Shown: positions 16,342 to 25,187 of the stretch, in pieces
How positions within the stretch are numbered: position 1 is the stretch's first letter
How the letters are laid out: each line of letters opens with the position of its first letter
NCBI RefSeq assembly: GCF_002994635.1
Contig: NZ_PVNL01000120.1
Span: forward strand, 1-64,000
Origin: Enhygromyxa salina
Lineage (GTDB): Bacteria; Myxococcota_A; Polyangia; Nannocystales; Nannocystaceae
Direction: 5' to 3'
Length of the DNA: 64,000 nucleotides
Position numbers and translations under genes: made by a program
The notes under the pieces: generated by a model
Databases searched by the model: none
Told to the model about the DNA's origin: nothing
What the model saw: only the letters and a program-made list of their open reading frames with translations

Positions 16342-17205
16342 CTACCGGCAAAACCAGGTGTCCGCGAGCGGGCGCAGGCGGTCGACGAGCGCGTCGTGGT
16401 CGACCCCGGGGCCGCTCGCGAGCAGGCCGAGATCGTTGCCGAGGACCGGGCCGGCATAGTTCAGCGGGGCGCCGCGCATGTCGGTCAGGCGCCCGCCTGC
16501 CGCGTGGAGGATCGCCTGAGGGGCCGCGCTGTCCCACAGCTTGGTGCCCACGGTCGGGTGCGCATAAAACTCGGCCACGCCGCGCGCGACCATGCAGATC
16601 TTGACCCCGGTGCTGGCGGTCCGCAGGGTCTGCTCGGGCGTGATGCCAAGCAGCGCCATGATCGCGTCGAGGCGCTCGCTGCGGTGGCTCTTGCTGGTCA
16701 CCAGGCGCCACTGCTGCTCGCAGCGGCCGATCCCGTGGAGGGCTTCGACGCGACCCTCGGTGTCGTGACGACACCACGCGTGACGCTGATCGAGGTGGTC
16801 GATCGCCCAGCTCAGGCGATCGTGGCCAGGCTCGTGGACGATGCCCAGCGCGGGGTGACCGTCGATCACGAGGCCGACGTGGATCGCCCAGCTCGTGTCA
16901 CCGCTGGCGAAGTCCTTGGTGCCGTCGACTGGATCGATCATCCAGACCCGTGCGTGCTGGCGCCACTGTGACGCGCTGGCGCTCTCCTCGGCCAGGATCG
17001 CGTCGTTGGGAAACGAAGTTCGCAGGGCCGCGACGATCAGCGCCTCGACGGCGAGATCGGCCCGCGTCACGGGGCCCTGGTCATTGGCCTTGTCGCTGGT
17101 CTGAAGGCTGTCATCGCCGCCCGCCTGGATCTCCAGCGCGATCGCTCCGCTGCGCTGCACCACCTCGGTGGCGATCTCGAGTTCGTGGTTCAGCAGGGTC
17201 ATCAC
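16342..17205 (-). CDS. cysQ: Inositol monophosphatase superfamily protein, CysQ-like 3'(2'),5'-bisphosphate nucleotidase
   Basis: A 287-residue Li-sensitive phosphatase-superfamily protein. Metal-binding motifs are visible: AILAEES (first acidic site), WMIDPVDGTKDF (second motif, D/DxxDG) and LWDSAAPQAIL (third, WD.A). The WMIDPVDGTKDF form and the neighbouring FASG are closer to CysQ (dephosphorylating adenosine 3',5'-bisphosphate from sulfate assimilation) than to inositol monophosphatase, but substrate cannot be fixed by sequence. It is read leftward and converges with pmbA. The repeat-filled gap behind it separates it from the DUF2723 gene. No signal peptide is seen, so it is cytoplasmic. 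Confidence 0.82.
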   Translation of the reverse strand: MMTLLNHELEIATEVVQRSGAIALEIQAGGDDSLQTSDKANDQGPVTRADLAVEALIVAALRTSFPNDAILAEESASASQWRQHARVWMIDPVDGTKDFASGDTSWAIHVGLVIDGHPALGIVHEPGHDRLSWAIDHLDQRHAWCRHDTEGRVEALHGIGRCEQQWRLVTSKSHRSERLDAIMALLGITPEQTLRTASTGVKICMVARGVAEFYAHPTVGTKLWDSAAPQAILHAAGGRLTDMRGAPLNYAGPVLGNDLGLLASGPGVDHDALVDRLRPLADTWFCR

Positions 17206-17294
17206 CGGGGATTATGACGGCAGTTCAGACATCTGCGGCCGTACGCCGCGTGAGCCAACCGGGTTCGACATCATCCCGTGAACGACAGCCGATC

Positions 17295-17410
17295 GCTGTC
17301 CAAGGTGAACCAGTCTACGAAGGGCGCCTGCAAGCGAGCGAGGCGGCTCGCCGGAGCTGAAACCGGAGCTGAAACCCGAGCTGAAACCCAAAAACAGGAG
17401 CTGAAAACAG
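17295..17410 (+). repeat. Interspersed structured repeat, copy 2: conserved head, different hairpin, GAGCTGAAA units
   Basis: The head (17295-17336) is 38/42 identical to that of copy 1. The next element is again a hairpin but of unrelated sequence: GCGAGC (17334-17339), loop GAGGCG, GCTCGC (17346-17351). It is followed by three 12-bp units CC(G/C)GAGCTGAAA (17351-17386) and a longer variant ending GGAGCTGAAAACAG at 17410. The shared order head, stem-loop, GAGCTGAAA units with different stem sequence is the notable point. It lies in the gap between two leftward genes, ending 22 bases from the stop of the DUF2723 gene. Confidence 0.88.
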
Positions 17411-17432
17411 ACGCGCCGGATGAGGTCGAGGA

Positions 17433-19349
17433 TCACGGCTCGCCGACCCGAAGCTCGAGCGCCGCCTGGACCGCCGGCAACGCGTCTTCGTGCCCGGCGC
17501 GGGCCAGCGTCGCAGCCAGACGCTTGGCCGGGTCGACGTACGCGAACCACAGATCTGCCGACCACGGGTGCCCGCGCGGGTGGGTGAGACCGCTGAAGTC
17601 GCCGGGTCGGATCCGCATGCGGGCGCTCGCGGCCAGGTGACGCGCGAGGATCTGTTCGTGGGTCCACGCCGAGGCGGTGAAGGTCGGGTGCCCGGTGGGC
17701 GGTGGCACGCGCCACAGCATGCCCTCTGGCACCTTGGGCAGCTCTGCAGCCGGCCGCGAGAACACGTTGGCCAGGTAGATCGGCAGCTGCGCGAGCTCGG
17801 GGTCGGACCAGATCGCACCGATGAGCTGCAGCGGCTTGTCGACGTCGGGGAGCTTGGGCAGGCGGGCACGCAGGCGCTCGCGGTACCACGGGTGGGCCAG
17901 CAGCTGCGCGTCGACGTAGAGCGTGTGCGAGCCGGCGCCCAGGACGTCTTGGACATACAGCACCGGAAAGCTTCGGTGGTCGTCGGTGCCAAACACGATC
18001 GCGCGGATCGGCGTGGCGGTGGCGCTCGGGATCGCCGGCCCGTCGGGATCGGGGCTGCTGACCAGATCGATCGCCGCGAGCTCGACGGCGCGCTCGCTGC
18101 TGGGGCGCCCGCGCTCGAGCACCCCACCGAGCTGGGCCAGCAGCATGACCGCCGCGATCGCGAGGCCGCCCGCGGTCGGGATCCACGGCCGCACCTTCGA
18201 GCCCTTGGAGATCTGCTCCGCGGTTTGGTCGGCAATCCATGCGATCGCCAAGCTCGCCGGGACCACCAGGACCAGCACGGTCAGCAGATCGAAGCGCTCC
18301 AAGATCCACGCGCCCATGCTGCTCGTGGGGTCGATGTTCTGGATGCTCGGAAACGCGAATGCGCTCAGTATCGCGCTGGCAGCCCAACCTAACGCGACTG
18401 GGACGGGCAGCTGGTCGCGGTGGGATCGCGTCCACAGGCCAGCGAGTGTCAACACCAACGCGATCCCCAGACCTCCGACCCAGGCCGCGCTCAGTAATCC
18501 AGCCGACATGACCTCGCCGACGCTGGTCAGCGCGCGGGCGACCGTGTCGGCGGCGGCCACCTGCTCCTCGTGGAGGCTGAGGCTGAACGTCCCGTAGTCG
18601 CGGCGCAGGACGTGGTGCCACCAGCCGGACGCGGTCTCGACTCGACCCCAGCGCCAGCTGCCGCCCCGACCGATCGCCAGGGTCGCAAACGGCAGCAAGC
18701 CCACGAGGCTACCGGCGATCCCCAGACCACCCGCGCGCAAGATCGCCGGCACACTCCGTTGGCCTGCGCGAGGCCACGCCGCACCAATTGCGAGTGGCAC
18801 CAACAGCACGGCGGTGAGGTGGTGGCTGACCGCCACGCCCAAGCTGATCCCCAGCAGAAAAGCCCGTGGTCGGGCCCGCGTGCGGATCACCGTATGAACA
18901 AACAACCCAGACAACAAAAGCAAGGGACCCCACACTTCGCTGTCATTGACGTGCAGGACCACCAGCGACGAGCTCGCCGCCAGCAGCACCACGAACGCCC
19001 CGATCCAGGCCCGACCCAGCAACACGCAGCTGCGGTGGATCAACAGCCAGCCCCCGACCCCGCACAGCGCAGGCGGCAGCGCGGCGGCGGTCGCCGGCGG
19101 GAGACCGAGCGCCCACAAGCCTCGCGCGACCAGGCCGAGCGCACGCATCCACGGGTAGCCCGATGGATGTGGCACGCCGCCGGTCAGCATCACCGTGGCG
19201 AACTCGCCCGCGTCGCCGGCCTGAATCGCGGTCGGCACTGACCACAGTGCGAGTGCGACCAATAGTGGCGCGAGCAAGACGACCGACCACTCGGGGCGGG
19301 TGTCGGGTTGAATGGGTGTATCGATCCGCTGCGCTTTGTCGCCACCCAT
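17433..19349 (-). CDS. DUF2723 (TMEM260-like) polytopic membrane protein
   Basis: A 638-residue protein with about ten or more hydrophobic segments in its first 430 residues and a soluble C-terminal part. The segment GDAGEF at about 45-50 followed by GGVPHPSGYPWM (57-68) is the DUF2723 signature; the acidic residue after the first membrane helix is typical of GT-C glycosyltransferases. Eukaryotic TMEM260 is an O-mannosyltransferase, so a lipid-sugar-dependent glycosyltransferase at the membrane is possible; the window also encodes a polyprenol-phosphate mannosyltransferase (49851). The start codon is 26 bases from that of the divergent TetR gene. The donor and acceptor are unknown. Confidence 0.78.
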   Translation of the reverse strand: MGGDKAQRIDTPIQPDTRPEWSVVLLAPLLVALALWSVPTAIQAGDAGEFATVMLTGGVPHPSGYPWMRALGLVARGLWALGLPPATAAALPPALCGVGGWLLIHRSCVLLGRAWIGAFVVLLAASSSLVVLHVNDSEVWGPLLLLSGLFVHTVIRTRARPRAFLLGISLGVAVSHHLTAVLLVPLAIGAAWPRAGQRSVPAILRAGGLGIAGSLVGLLPFATLAIGRGGSWRWGRVETASGWWHHVLRRDYGTFSLSLHEEQVAAADTVARALTSVGEVMSAGLLSAAWVGGLGIALVLTLAGLWTRSHRDQLPVPVALGWAASAILSAFAFPSIQNIDPTSSMGAWILERFDLLTVLVLVVPASLAIAWIADQTAEQISKGSKVRPWIPTAGGLAIAAVMLLAQLGGVLERGRPSSERAVELAAIDLVSSPDPDGPAIPSATATPIRAIVFGTDDHRSFPVLYVQDVLGAGSHTLYVDAQLLAHPWYRERLRARLPKLPDVDKPLQLIGAIWSDPELAQLPIYLANVFSRPAAELPKVPEGMLWRVPPPTGHPTFTASAWTHEQILARHLAASARMRIRPGDFSGLTHPRGHPWSADLWFAYVDPAKRLAATLARAGHEDALPAVQAALELRVGEP

Positions 19350-19364
19350 GGTCGGATCGATGTT

Positions 19365-19374
19365 ATCCTAGGAT
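19365..19374. promoter_or_regulatory. 10-bp perfect palindrome between divergent DUF2723 and TetR genes (candidate operator)
   Basis: ATCCTAGGAT is a perfect palindrome lying in the 26-bp gap between the two divergent start codons, immediately before the TetR GTG. TetR regulators commonly bind such sites in their own intergenic region. The position suits autoregulation and joint control of the DUF2723 gene, but a 10-bp palindrome is shorter than most TetR operators and chance cannot be excluded. Confidence 0.4.
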
Positions 19375-19375
19375 C

Positions 19376-19987
19376 GTGTCGCGCCGATGCAATGCAGGTT
19401 TGAGGGAAGCGATCATTCAGACCAGCCTCGAGCTTGGCAGTCAGCTCGGTGAAGAGGGGCTGACCATGCGCGGAATCGCCTCGCGCTTGGGTGTCAGCGC
19501 CACGGCCCTGTATCAGCACTTCGAGAGCAAGGCCTCGATCCTCCGAGAAATTCGCGTCTACGGCATCGACCTGATGTACGACGCGATCAGCCCGGCCCTG
19601 CAAGAGAATGTCGATCCCGCCGAGCGGATGCGGCTGATCACGCGTCGCTACATCGACTTCGCTCGCGAAAACAAGTGGCTGTACTCGGTGCTGATGGAGC
19701 ACGACCAGCTCGAGTGGGCCGAGCTCACTCCGGAGGACATCAGCCGCAGCCTGCGTCCGCTCACCGCGGTCCGCCAAGCGGTGGCTCAGGGCCGGGAGGC
19801 CGGAGCCTGGCGCGACGGGGTCAACGACGAGCTCGCGGCGTTTCAGCTGTGGGCAAGCGTCCACGGTCTGTGCTCGCTGCTCAACAACGGCCGGTTCAAC
19901 GAGCAGCACCCGGCGTTTCCGCTCAGTGACGAGCGCTCGCTGATCGACATGTTCGTCGAGGGCTGCGTCCGCTCGATCTCCAAGTGA
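19376..19987 (+). CDS. TetR/AcrR-family transcriptional regulator
   Basis: A 203-residue TetR-type repressor. The N-terminal DNA-binding helix-turn-helix (about 10-55) reads LTMRGIASRLGVSATALYQHFESK, a classical TetR HTH; the remaining 150 residues form the all-alpha ligand/dimerisation domain, which is not recognised as a specific subfamily. GTG 19376 is chosen because the conserved HTH begins close behind it; TTG 19400 is an alternative. It diverges from the DUF2723 gene with a palindrome in the gap. The ligand is unknown. Confidence 0.88.
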   Translation: MSRRCNAGLREAIIQTSLELGSQLGEEGLTMRGIASRLGVSATALYQHFESKASILREIRVYGIDLMYDAISPALQENVDPAERMRLITRRYIDFARENKWLYSVLMEHDQLEWAELTPEDISRSLRPLTAVRQAVAQGREAGAWRDGVNDELAAFQLWASVHGLCSLLNNGRFNEQHPAFPLSDERSLIDMFVEGCVRSISK

Positions 19988-20003
19988 GTCGATTGGCGCT
20001 GAG

Positions 20004-21986
20004 CTAGCGGCGCAGCAGGCTGTCGAGCGCCAGCATCAGCTCACCGGCCGCGGTCACCACGATCGCCGCGCCGTCCATGCGAGCGATCACGGCCTCGCGC
20101 AGCGTGACGTTGAGGTCGCGCAGGTCATCTGACTCCGGGGCGTTGGGCTCACTGCCCGGGTCGAGCAGCTCGAGCGCGAGGGGATCCACGAGGCGCTGCC
20201 AGTCACTGGTCGCGTCGAGCGTGTGACAGCCATCGGGCCACGCCGCCAGTCGAAACACGCGGCCCTCACGATCCAGGATGTTCTGCAGCCACGGGTTGCG
20301 AGCGGTGCACAGCAGGTCCAGCTCGGTGTCGGTCCAGCTGTCGGCCGCGACCACGTCGAGCGCTCGACCCAGGCGTGGATCGAGCGGCGCCGGACCGCGC
20401 ATCGAGTCTTCCGGGCTCGGGCCGCCGCCCGCGAGCGTGCTCAGATCTTCGACGGGGGTGCGCAGCCGGGTCAGCGTCTCGCGGGCGGTTGGACGCGCGC
20501 GGGGATCCTCGTCGATCAGCAGCGCGATCTCGTCTTGGTCGCCAGCCGGCAGGTCGTCGAGGCTCGGCGCGAACTGACCGGCCAGCAGCGCGGCCCACAG
20601 CGCGCCTACCATGTACACGTCGCCCGCCTGGGTCGGCTCGGCGCCACCGCGCTGCTCGGGCGGGGTCATCGAGAGCAGCTCCTCGAGCCCACCGGTGCGG
20701 GTCGCCATCAGCCCCGACAGGTGATGGGCACCGAACGGTCCGAGCAGCGGCCGCCCGAGCGCGTCACAGACGATCTGGCTGGGCAGCAGCGATCCGTGCA
20801 CGAGCCCCGCGGCGTGACCGGCCGCGAGCCCATCGAGCATGAACGCGACCATCGAGCGGGCCCGGGCCGTCGCTTGCTCGAGGCCAGGGGGCCGGATCAG
20901 GCTGCGCAGCACCGGACCTTCGCGGCGCGGCATCGCCAGCAGCCCGATCTCCGTGTCGATCCGCAGGACCGGCCGGATCGCGGGGTGGCCCAGGGCGCTG
21001 GCCCGGAGCGCGGCGGCGGCGAACCGGTCGAGCGCCTGGTGGACCGCCGGGCCCGGACGCTCGATCTCCCCGTACTCGGCGACGAGCAGGTGCAGCTCGA
21101 CCTCCTGCAGGCTGACCCGATCGACCCCGACGTAGGCCGCCCCGGCGTAGGCGGCTGGCAGCGTGGCGGTGACCCGATAGCGACCCTGCGGCGCGAGCTC
21201 GCTGGGGCTGCGCTCCGGCTCGTCGTCGTCGGCCTCGGCGAGCACCAGCTGACCGGCGAGATCGTGGCCGAGACTCGACAGCGCGCGGGCGAGCAAGGTT
21301 CGGACCTGGCGGCCGAGCTCGCCCTCGAGCGCGCCCGCCCGTCGGGCCCGCTGGGCGTGGCGGGCCGTGGCTTCGGCGTCGCCGAGGTCCCAGCTCAGCG
21401 CGGCCGCCAGCGCGTGCTCGCGCGCAGACGAGGCCGACGCGGGGTTGCTCAGCTGCGGGTGAAGTCGCTGGGCCCCCCCGTCGGCCCCGTGGTGGCCGGC
21501 GAGGGTGTCGAGCGGGCCCAGGGTCTCGAGCGCGCGCCTGGGCAGGCCCGCCTCGGCCAGCGTCTGCGCGGCCGCGAGTCGATCGCCCGCGTTCATCAGC
21601 GCCGCCGCGCGCAGCTCGGGGCGGGCCTCGGCCAGCTCGAGCACCTGCGCCGCGTCGTCGTGGCGACCGCGTCGCTCGAGCTGCCTGGCCGCCTCGTGGA
21701 GCAGCTCGGGCTGCTCGCGCGCGTCCGCCAGGACCTGGAACACCGACTGCCACGCAGCCGGGGCGGCGGACTCGATCGCGGTGCGCAGCGCGTCGAGCAC
21801 CCGCCCGCCGCTGAGGTAGTGGGCGGTCGCCCCGGCGAAGTCCCAGATCTGTTCGAGCACCCAGCCGGCCTCGGCGTGTCGGTTGGCGCGGGCGAGCTCT
21901 TTGGCGAGGCCCTCGTGCTCGCCAGCGTCGAGCCGGGCGCGGGCGGCCGCGTCGAGCGAGCCGCCTAGATCTTCGGGGCGGGCCAT
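20004..21986 (-). CDS. Pseudokinase with N-terminal alpha-helical repeat region
   Basis: The 660-residue protein has an Ala/Leu-rich TPR-like region (about 10-255), then a protein-kinase-fold domain (about 268-510). Kinase landmarks are recognisable but inactivated: the glycine loop GRYRVTATLPAAYAG, the VAIK lysine replaced (VELH299), the HRD/HGD loop changed to H397-G-S399 with the usual Lys and Asn also lost (LLPSQIV), and DFG changed to GPFG with P417 for Asp. PPE (442-444) and the DVYMVGALWAALLAG helix are intact. It therefore probably binds or scaffolds rather than phosphorylates. The start is set at ATG 21986, because an upstream extension would overlap the preceding lipoprotein gene. 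It lies 10 bases behind that gene. Confidence 0.8.
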   Translation of the reverse strand: MARPEDLGGSLDAAARARLDAGEHEGLAKELARANRHAEAGWVLEQIWDFAGATAHYLSGGRVLDALRTAIESAAPAAWQSVFQVLADAREQPELLHEAARQLERRGRHDDAAQVLELAEARPELRAAALMNAGDRLAAAQTLAEAGLPRRALETLGPLDTLAGHHGADGGAQRLHPQLSNPASASSAREHALAAALSWDLGDAEATARHAQRARRAGALEGELGRQVRTLLARALSSLGHDLAGQLVLAEADDDEPERSPSELAPQGRYRVTATLPAAYAGAAYVGVDRVSLQEVELHLLVAEYGEIERPGPAVHQALDRFAAAALRASALGHPAIRPVLRIDTEIGLLAMPRREGPVLRSLIRPPGLEQATARARSMVAFMLDGLAAGHAAGLVHGSLLPSQIVCDALGRPLLGPFGAHHLSGLMATRTGGLEELLSMTPPEQRGGAEPTQAGDVYMVGALWAALLAGQFAPSLDDLPAGDQDEIALLIDEDPRARPTARETLTRLRTPVEDLSTLAGGGPSPEDSMRGPAPLDPRLGRALDVVAADSWTDTELDLLCTARNPWLQNILDREGRVFRLAAWPDGCHTLDATSDWQRLVDPLALELLDPGSEPNAPESDDLRDLNVTLREAVIARMDGAAIVVTAAGELMLALDSLLRR

Positions 21987-21996
21987 GGGGTCATCG

Positions 21997-23700
21997 CTAG
22001 TTGAGCTTCTCGAGCTTGACCTCGACCTCGGGGTCGGGCCCGACGACGGGATCATCTGGAAGCGTATACTCGTCGGGGTGCAGGCCCTTGGGCGTGGCGA
22101 GCAGCTTCATCAAGCCCAGCGGGGCCCAGTAGAAGCGATCAAAGCCGACCATGCGCGCCGGCTCGTCCCCGATCAGCGACAGCCCGAACCCGGCGAGCGC
22201 GCCGCGGGGATCACCGGTGACGCGTGCCGTGATCGCCTCGGCGTCACCGAGGTCGGCGCAGGCCCGGCCGATCGTCAGGCCGACCTCGCTGGGGGGGCCG
22301 ATCTGGGCGTGGATCCACAGCGCGGCCTCGGCCCAGCACAGCGCCTGGCGGCCAGCGTCGACCGCCAGCGCGGTCGCGGCTGGCTCGGGCAGGCGGGCGA
22401 GCAGCATGATCCGGCGCAGGTGCAGGTGGACCCCCGTCGACCACTGGCCGCTGACCAGCGCGACCTCGGGCAGCTCGAGGGCTCGCAGCGCGCGGCGCTG
22501 CGGCTCGATCACGCCGAGGTCGAGCAGCTCGAGCACCAGCTGTCCGTCGCTGAGCGGGACGTCGCCGAGCAGCGCGACGTAGCGACCGCAGTCGAGGGTC
22601 GGGGCCTCGACCTCGGGGATCACCTCGAGCTCGGTGCGCAGGCGCGACAGGGTGGCCTCACAGCGGGCCGCGTCGACCGGGCGCGGCTCGTCGGCCGCGA
22701 GCAGGTTCGGGTCGTGGTCGCCGAGCAGGGCCTCGCGCAGGGCCTGCCAGCGGGCGACGTGGCGCTCGATCTCGGCGAACGCTGGGGTCGGGACCAGATC
22801 GATCCGCTCCTCGACGGAGAGCCGCCGAGTCAGCGCCGCCGCGCCGACGATCGCCGGTAACCGCTCGACCGTGGTGACCCCGCCGGGCCCGACCGGCGCC
22901 GGGGTGGCCGTCCACTCGTGGCTCTTGCCAGCCTCGGGCAGGGTCACGGCGAGCTGCTCGAGCCACGCGTGATGCTCGTCGCAGGCGGCCGCGAGCTGCT
23001 CGAGCCCGAGCCGCAGCGGCTCGTGGTGCTCGGCGAGCAAGGGCTTGCCCGCGAGCGCCCGAGCCTCACGTGCGAGCTCGTCGCTGACGATCGCCGCGCG
23101 CGTGACCCCGGCGACCGACGCCGCGCTCAGCTGCGGGCGCAGGCTCGCCACGTCGAGCGCGAGCGTGGCCGGCAGCGCTTCACAGGACGACGGATCGCAG
23201 TCGCCATGGAGCAGCCGATAGCGGAGCTCGTCCAGCGCAACCTCGACCGCGTGGAGCCCGACCAGCGGATCTTGATGGGCGCGTGGCCGCCGGTACAGCT
23301 CGTCGTTGAGCCGCGCGAACGCGAAGCGCATGCTGCGAAGGATCACGACCTCGGCCGCGGCCAGGTAGGACTCGTCGATCTCGTCGATCGCCCGCCGCGC
23401 GGTCTCGGCGACCCGCTCGAGCGCCTGGCGCTGGGTCGGTCGCAGCGGGGGACCGCTCGCTGGCGCGAGGCCAGCTCGCCAGGCCTCGACGGGGTCCGCG
23501 GCGATCAACGCCCCCCGCGCCGAAGGCAGCGCCCGCTCGAGCGCGTCCTGGTACGCGTCGCGCTTGAGCGCGTCAGCCTCGCCGTGATCGATCGCGGGCG
23601 GCTCGACCCGCTGGTCGGGCTCGGGCGGATCCTTGCAACCAACCAGCGCGAGCGCACAGGTGAGCGCGGTGAGGGTTCGGCGTAGCACGACCCCGAGCAT
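21997..23700 (-). CDS. Putative lipoprotein of unknown function
   Basis: A 567-residue protein with a short basic N terminus, hydrophobic core and lipobox ALVGC (C22), so it should be lipidated and exported. The mature part is hydrophilic and helix-rich with no domain I recognise. The C terminus is acidic (PEVEVKLEKLN). It lies nine bases downstream of glyA and 10 bases upstream of the pseudokinase gene, all leftward, suggesting one transcript. Whether it works with the cytoplasmic pseudokinase is unclear since they sit in different compartments. Confidence 0.72.
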   Translation of the reverse strand: MLGVVLRRTLTALTCALALVGCKDPPEPDQRVEPPAIDHGEADALKRDAYQDALERALPSARGALIAADPVEAWRAGLAPASGPPLRPTQRQALERVAETARRAIDEIDESYLAAAEVVILRSMRFAFARLNDELYRRPRAHQDPLVGLHAVEVALDELRYRLLHGDCDPSSCEALPATLALDVASLRPQLSAASVAGVTRAAIVSDELAREARALAGKPLLAEHHEPLRLGLEQLAAACDEHHAWLEQLAVTLPEAGKSHEWTATPAPVGPGGVTTVERLPAIVGAAALTRRLSVEERIDLVPTPAFAEIERHVARWQALREALLGDHDPNLLAADEPRPVDAARCEATLSRLRTELEVIPEVEAPTLDCGRYVALLGDVPLSDGQLVLELLDLGVIEPQRRALRALELPEVALVSGQWSTGVHLHLRRIMLLARLPEPAATALAVDAGRQALCWAEAALWIHAQIGPPSEVGLTIGRACADLGDAEAITARVTGDPRGALAGFGLSLIGDEPARMVGFDRFYWAPLGLMKLLATPKGLHPDEYTLPDDPVVGPDPEVEVKLEKLN

Positions 23701-23709
23701 AGCTTGCGC

Positions 23710-24984
23710 CTACAAGCCCGGGGCCGGGAACTCGGCCAGGAACTCGGCGATCTCGCCGCGCATGCGAGCGGCGAATTCCTCGGAGACCTGGCCGTCGTTG
23801 CTCGCGGCCTCGCGCACGCCGTCGCTGATGAAGCCGGCGAGCATCGGCATGTGCTCGGGCCGGAGCCCGCGCGAGGTCACGGCCGCCGCGCCAATCCGCA
23901 GACCCGAGGGATCGAACGGCTTGCGCCGATCGAAGGGGATCGAGTTGCAGTTGAGCTCGATCCCGCAGCGATCGAGCGCCTTGGCGCCGACCCGGCCCGA
24001 GATCCCCGTGCTGGTCAGATCGACGAGCATCAAGTGGTTGTCGGTCCCGCCCGTGATCAGATCGAGCCCGGCGCCGATCAGCGCTTCGGCGAGCGCCTTG
24101 GCGTTGGCGACCACGGTCGTCGCGTAGTCGCGGAAGCTCGGCTGCGCCGCCTCTTTGAACGCGACCGCCATGGCCGCCGTGGTGTGGTTGTGGGGGCCCC
24201 CCTGCAGGCCCGGGAACACGGCCTTGTCGATCGCCTTGGCGTGTGCCTTGCGACACATGATCAACCCACCGCGGGGGCCTCGGAGCGTCTTGTGCGTGGT
24301 GCTGGAGACCGCGTGGCAGTGGGGGATCGGGCTGGGGTGAGCGCCGCCGGCCACGAGCCCGGCCACGTGTGCGATGTCGGCGGCGAGGTAGGCGTCGACC
24401 TCGGCCGCGATCTCGGCGAACGCCGGGAAGTCGAGCACGCGCGGGTACGCTGAGTGTCCGACCCAGATCAGCTTGGGCCGGTGCTGCTTGGCGAGATCGC
24501 GGACCTGATCGAGGTCGATCAGGTGGTCGCTCTCGCGCACGCCATACTGCACCGAATTGTAGTAGATGCCGGTCGCGCTGACCTTCCAGCCGTGCGTGAG
24601 GTGGCCGCCAGCAGGGAGTGACAGCCCCATGATCGTGTCGCCCGGCTCACACAGCGCGAGCAACACGGCGAGGTTGGCCGGAGAGCCGCTATAAGGCTGG
24701 ACGTTGGCGTGCTCGGCTCCAAACAGCGACTTGGCCCGGTCGATCGCCAGCCGCTCGAGCGGATCGATCACGCTCATGCCCTCGTAGTAGCGCTTGCCAG
24801 CGTAGCCCTCGGCGTACTTGTTGGTCAGGCTGCTGGCGCAGGCCTCGAGCACCGCCTTGGAGGTGTAGTTCTCACTGGCGATCAAGCGCAAGCTCTCGCG
24901 CTGACGCCGATCTTCTTGCAAGATCAGCTCGTTCACCTCGGTATCGGCCACGGCTAGGGACGGATCGCGCTCGGTCATCGGCAT
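23710..24984 (-). CDS. glyA: Serine hydroxymethyltransferase
   Basis: The PLP enzyme interconverts serine and glycine while making 5,10-methylenetetrahydrofolate. At 424 residues it has the standard length. Visible motifs are the N-terminal SENYTSKAVLEA, the KYAEGYAGKRYYEG loop, the substrate-side GHSAYPR segment, DIAHVAGLVAGG, and the PLP lysine K232 in STTHKTLRGPRGG. The first ATG (24984) is used; a second in-frame ATG lies two codons later. It is divergent from the FHA-GGDEF gene, separated by a 203-bp gap, and heads the leftward set with the lipoprotein and pseudokinase genes. No glycine riboswitch was recognised upstream. Confidence 0.97.
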   Translation of the reverse strand: MPMTERDPSLAVADTEVNELILQEDRRQRESLRLIASENYTSKAVLEACASSLTNKYAEGYAGKRYYEGMSVIDPLERLAIDRAKSLFGAEHANVQPYSGSPANLAVLLALCEPGDTIMGLSLPAGGHLTHGWKVSATGIYYNSVQYGVRESDHLIDLDQVRDLAKQHRPKLIWVGHSAYPRVLDFPAFAEIAAEVDAYLAADIAHVAGLVAGGAHPSPIPHCHAVSSTTHKTLRGPRGGLIMCRKAHAKAIDKAVFPGLQGGPHNHTTAAMAVAFKEAAQPSFRDYATTVVANAKALAEALIGAGLDLITGGTDNHLMLVDLTSTGISGRVGAKALDRCGIELNCNSIPFDRRKPFDPSGLRIGAAAVTSRGLRPEHMPMLAGFISDGVREAASNDGQVSEEFAARMRGEIAEFLAEFPAPGL

Positions 24985-25187
24985 GGGTTGTCGACTGAGC
25001 CACGGCCAAAGTCAAAGTGCGCTCGAGGTGTTGATCGTCAGATCGAAGCGGCGCATGAATTGGTCCAAAGCACATGTGCTGATCGGTCCTACTCCGCCGC
25101 ACCACCGCCAAACCCGCGCACGGGTGAGCATGCTCTTCACTTGTGTAGGGGGGCCATTCGCTCGACAACCTGGTACGCTCGGTTGGG

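Noticed and set aside
12180..17410. Retron or group II intron remnant
   Set aside because: The hairpin-plus-repeat copies might recall msDNA loci, but no reverse transcriptase is found near either copy.
24985..25187. Glycine riboswitch ahead of glyA
   Set aside because: No recognisable glycine-aptamer pattern or paired stems; the gap is short and looks like a divergent promoter region.
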